Shown here one piece after another: positions 34,576-36,103 of a stretch of 36,103 nucleotides of DNA (positions are counted from its first letter, which is position 1; every line of letters begins with the position of its first letter). The DNA is from an uncultured Owenweeksia sp. Lineage in GTDB: Bacteria; Bacteroidota; Bacteroidia; Flavobacteriales; Schleiferiaceae. The stretch lies in NCBI GenBank assembly GCA_937146805.1, contig CAKZRR010000058.1, positions 1-36,103 of the forward strand, read 5' to 3'. A model generated the notes under the pieces. It searched no databases. It was not told the DNA's origin and saw only the letters and a program-made list of their open reading frames with translations. The translations under genes and the position numbers were made by a program.

Positions 34576-35168
34576 ATGAGTAGAGCTAGCTTTATTAGCT
34601 ATCCATTTTTACCCGAAGATGAAGCCATTGGCCAAGGAGACGGCCCCTCGCCTGAGGGAGAAAGTTATGGCAGCAAGTAGTTGGGGGTATCACAAAATTT
34701 GCAATCGGTGTAAGTGGATTTGGTAAAATGGCGGGCACTGATTATATTGTGGATGATTTGTTTGAACGGATAAGCATAGTAGTGGTAGATGATAAGAATC
34801 CTTTTAATGATGCCACTACATTTAACGATCAAACCGTTGAGGATATGTTAGATGTTAGTATAGCTGGGGCTTTAATCAGAATAGAGCGAAACTTATCTAT
34901 TGATGAGTAGGCAATTTTTGCGGCTCATGAATTAGGACATGCCTTGTATTCAATTAGAAATCCTTTTAAGGATTTTAAATGGTCTGAGATTGGAAACCCT
35001 CATCATCCAAACGGAGCTGTACATGATAAGTATAATCCTAGTGGACCTATGGCTGATCTCTTTGAGTCAGGAACTAAAGCTTTTCTAAAAAATAATTGGT
35101 ATGCCATTTTATCTTGTTTTATTCTATATTATAATCAATCAGGTAGGCGGACTTTCGTCATTAATTGA
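34576..35168 (+). pseudogene. Broken RHS-type toxin tail with zinc metalloprotease motif HELGH
   Basis: Three pieces read as one protein. Piece 1, from the ATG at 34576, ends at a TAG (34678-34680). Restoring one missing G near 34677 would join its SYGSK to VVGGITKF in the next frame. Piece 2 runs to SIDE and a TAG at 34908-34910. Piece 3 continues in the same frame with AIFAAHELGHALYS, whose HExxH zinc motif is at 34926-34940, and later HHPNGAVHDKYNPSG, which could supply a third ligand. Such zincin domains are common as C-terminal toxins of RHS proteins in Bacteroidota. No RHS repeats precede it, so it is an orphan, inactivated tail. Confidence 0.65.
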
Positions 35169-35724
35169 GCAGGTTCATCAAGCTGTAGAAGCTTATAATG
35201 TGGAGAAATTTTTTTTAGAGCACTCAGATGAGGATGATTATCTCATCGGAGGATATAGTAATTATGATAGAGCTTTAGTTCCCTCTGGTTGTAGATTGAG
35301 CCTCGATTTTACGCCTTTGGATTCTCTGTCATTTCCTTTAAAGGGGTATAAACTTTATCATATAATTTACAATCCAAATAAATTGAATTGCGGAGAAAGA
35401 ATTCAAGTAACGTCTGTTATGGATGGGTCACGACCAAAAAAACAGTTGTTTTTAGTGGCTTACAATTACGATCGTGAACGAGTTTTATATATAAGCGGTG
35501 GTTTTAAAAAAAGCCGTATTTCCGGATTTTTTGATTTTAATAATAAGCAGGAAGTAAATACTTATTTAAAGTTAAAACTTTATAATTTGAAAATTAAAAA
35601 TTGGAAGTTTGAAGGTGAGAATAACCGAGTTATTAAATATTCGGGGTTTAGCCAATCTTTAGTGAGAACTATTAAAATTGAAATTTCGCAAAAGGACTTT
35701 GACAAGATTAAGGTATCTGAATAG
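35101..35724 (+). CDS. Membrane-anchored protein, candidate immunity partner of the RHS tail
   Basis: 207-aa product with an N-terminal hydrophobic segment (FYLVLFYIII, residues 3-12) that would act as signal or anchor. The mature part is rich in Tyr, Lys and Asn, with no recognised domain. Its ATG lies inside the last 68 bases of the broken HELGH toxin frame, the place where immunity genes sit in RHS loci, and it is intact although the toxin is not. The immunity role is inferred from position only; it could instead be an unrelated orphan gene, and the exact start is uncertain because no other Met lies nearby. Confidence 0.55.
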   Translation: MPFYLVLFYIIINQVGGLSSLIEQVHQAVEAYNVEKFFLEHSDEDDYLIGGYSNYDRALVPSGCRLSLDFTPLDSLSFPLKGYKLYHIIYNPNKLNCGERIQVTSVMDGSRPKKQLFLVAYNYDRERVLYISGGFKKSRISGFFDFNNKQEVNTYLKLKLYNLKIKNWKFEGENNRVIKYSGFSQSLVRTIKIEISQKDFDKIKVSE

Positions 35725-35813
35725 CTTTTCCAACAATCTAATATGTTGAGGCGTGTTAGTATTTATAACCACAAATCTTAAAACACTTTTAGTATTAGTT
35801 GTTATTGAAAACG

Positions 35814-36056
35814 ATGATGTTTTTTGATTATTTAGGTCATAACGAGTATATTACCGATATGGCAGGTGAAGCTTACCAATACTTTTGGTACAGCCCCTGG
35901 GGCGAAAGTTTAGTGGACGGTCACAAACACAAATCCGCACAATCTAATTTTTGCGATGGCCCTTACCGGTTTAATGGTAAGGAACTGGATGCGGAAACAA
36001 GTAATTACTATTATGGAGTGAGGTATTGTAAGCTCCCCATTTTTAGTACGGTTTAA
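35814..36056 (+). pseudogene. Orphan RHS repeat-associated core fragment
   Basis: An 80-aa open stretch from the ATG at 35814. It reads DYLGHNEYITDMAGEAYQYF, then YSPWGES, FNGKELDAETSNYYYGVRY and KLPIFSTV-stop. These are the landmarks of the RHS repeat-associated core of Bacteroidota, where DHLGS..YITD, FGE, FNGKELDEETG.YYYGARYY and LSVDPL are usual. The large N-terminal repeat region is absent. The end has lost residues after RY and stops just before the expected variable tail. It is a displaced core remnant, not a functional gene. Confidence 0.8.
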
Positions 36057-36103
36057 AATTATACAATTAATTTATTATTCAAATCTTGTTGGCCGCAGTG
36101 AAG

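Noticed and set aside
1-36103. CRISPR array, tRNA or complete insertion sequence
   Set aside because: No regularly spaced repeats, no cloverleaf-like sequence and no transposase motif were found on reading both strands.

Overview
The window comes from a chromosome of a Bacteroidota bacterium, most likely a marine Flavobacteriales member (Cryomorphaceae/Schleiferiaceae-like; the family is a guess). Support for this: two large exported proteins end in type IX secretion (T9SS) C-terminal domains, several genes have TAnnTTTG -7 promoter boxes, Shine-Dalgarno sequences are largely absent, the HtrA and ClpB versions are Bacteroidota-like, and the last 1.5 kb holds RHS/YD remains of the Bacteroidota type. 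No tRNA, rRNA, CRISPR array or intact insertion sequence was seen.

Layout. (1) 1-6175: an HtrA/DegQ protease on the minus strand diverges from a tightly packed plus-strand operon: dapF, a GNAT acetyltransferase, a seven-heme lipoprotein-like cytochrome with TPRs, a DUF2279 envelope protein and a small cupin. Joins overlap by 1-4 bp or lie a few bases apart. (2) 6186-20833: a minus-strand block with clpB, a 1656-aa modular T9SS cargo protein, a fumarylacetoacetate hydrolase family enzyme overlapping a DEDDh exonuclease, a 2-oxo acid dehydrogenase E2 subunit, and a three-gene unit recR - membrane GT-C glycosyltransferase - GT2 glycosyltransferase fused to a cut-down sugar-phosphate transferase-like domain. 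(3) 20904-26497: a sodium:solute symporter converges on a 1368-aa secreted subtilisin-like protease with PKD domains and a T9SS tail; their shared terminator lies inside the symporter's 3' coding end. (4) 26498-27027: a 530-bp gap that seems to hold a decayed small membrane-protein gene. (5) 27028-31330: an operon of an exported PIG-L/LmbE-type deacetylase, an unlisted 36-aa single-span membrane peptide, and a second sodium:solute symporter.

(6) 31331-36103 differs in character: it looks more AT-rich, and holds orphan exported or lipoprotein genes without recognisable housekeeping roles, a membrane coiled-coil protein, and then RHS polymorphic-toxin debris. That debris is a zincin-like (HELGH) toxin domain broken by a frameshift and an amber stop, a following gene that could be its immunity partner, and a separate RHS core fragment (FNGKELD...YYYG.RY) lying downstream of, not upstream from, the toxin. 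This is the arrangement expected of displaced RHS tail/immunity cassettes and is the most interesting part of the window.

The housekeeping and envelope genes fit a protein- and polysaccharide-degrading marine heterotroph: secreted T9SS enzymes and adhesins, envelope quality control (HtrA, ClpB), nutrient symporters and surface glycan synthesis. The right end is a variable zone of inter-bacterial conflict genes in decay.
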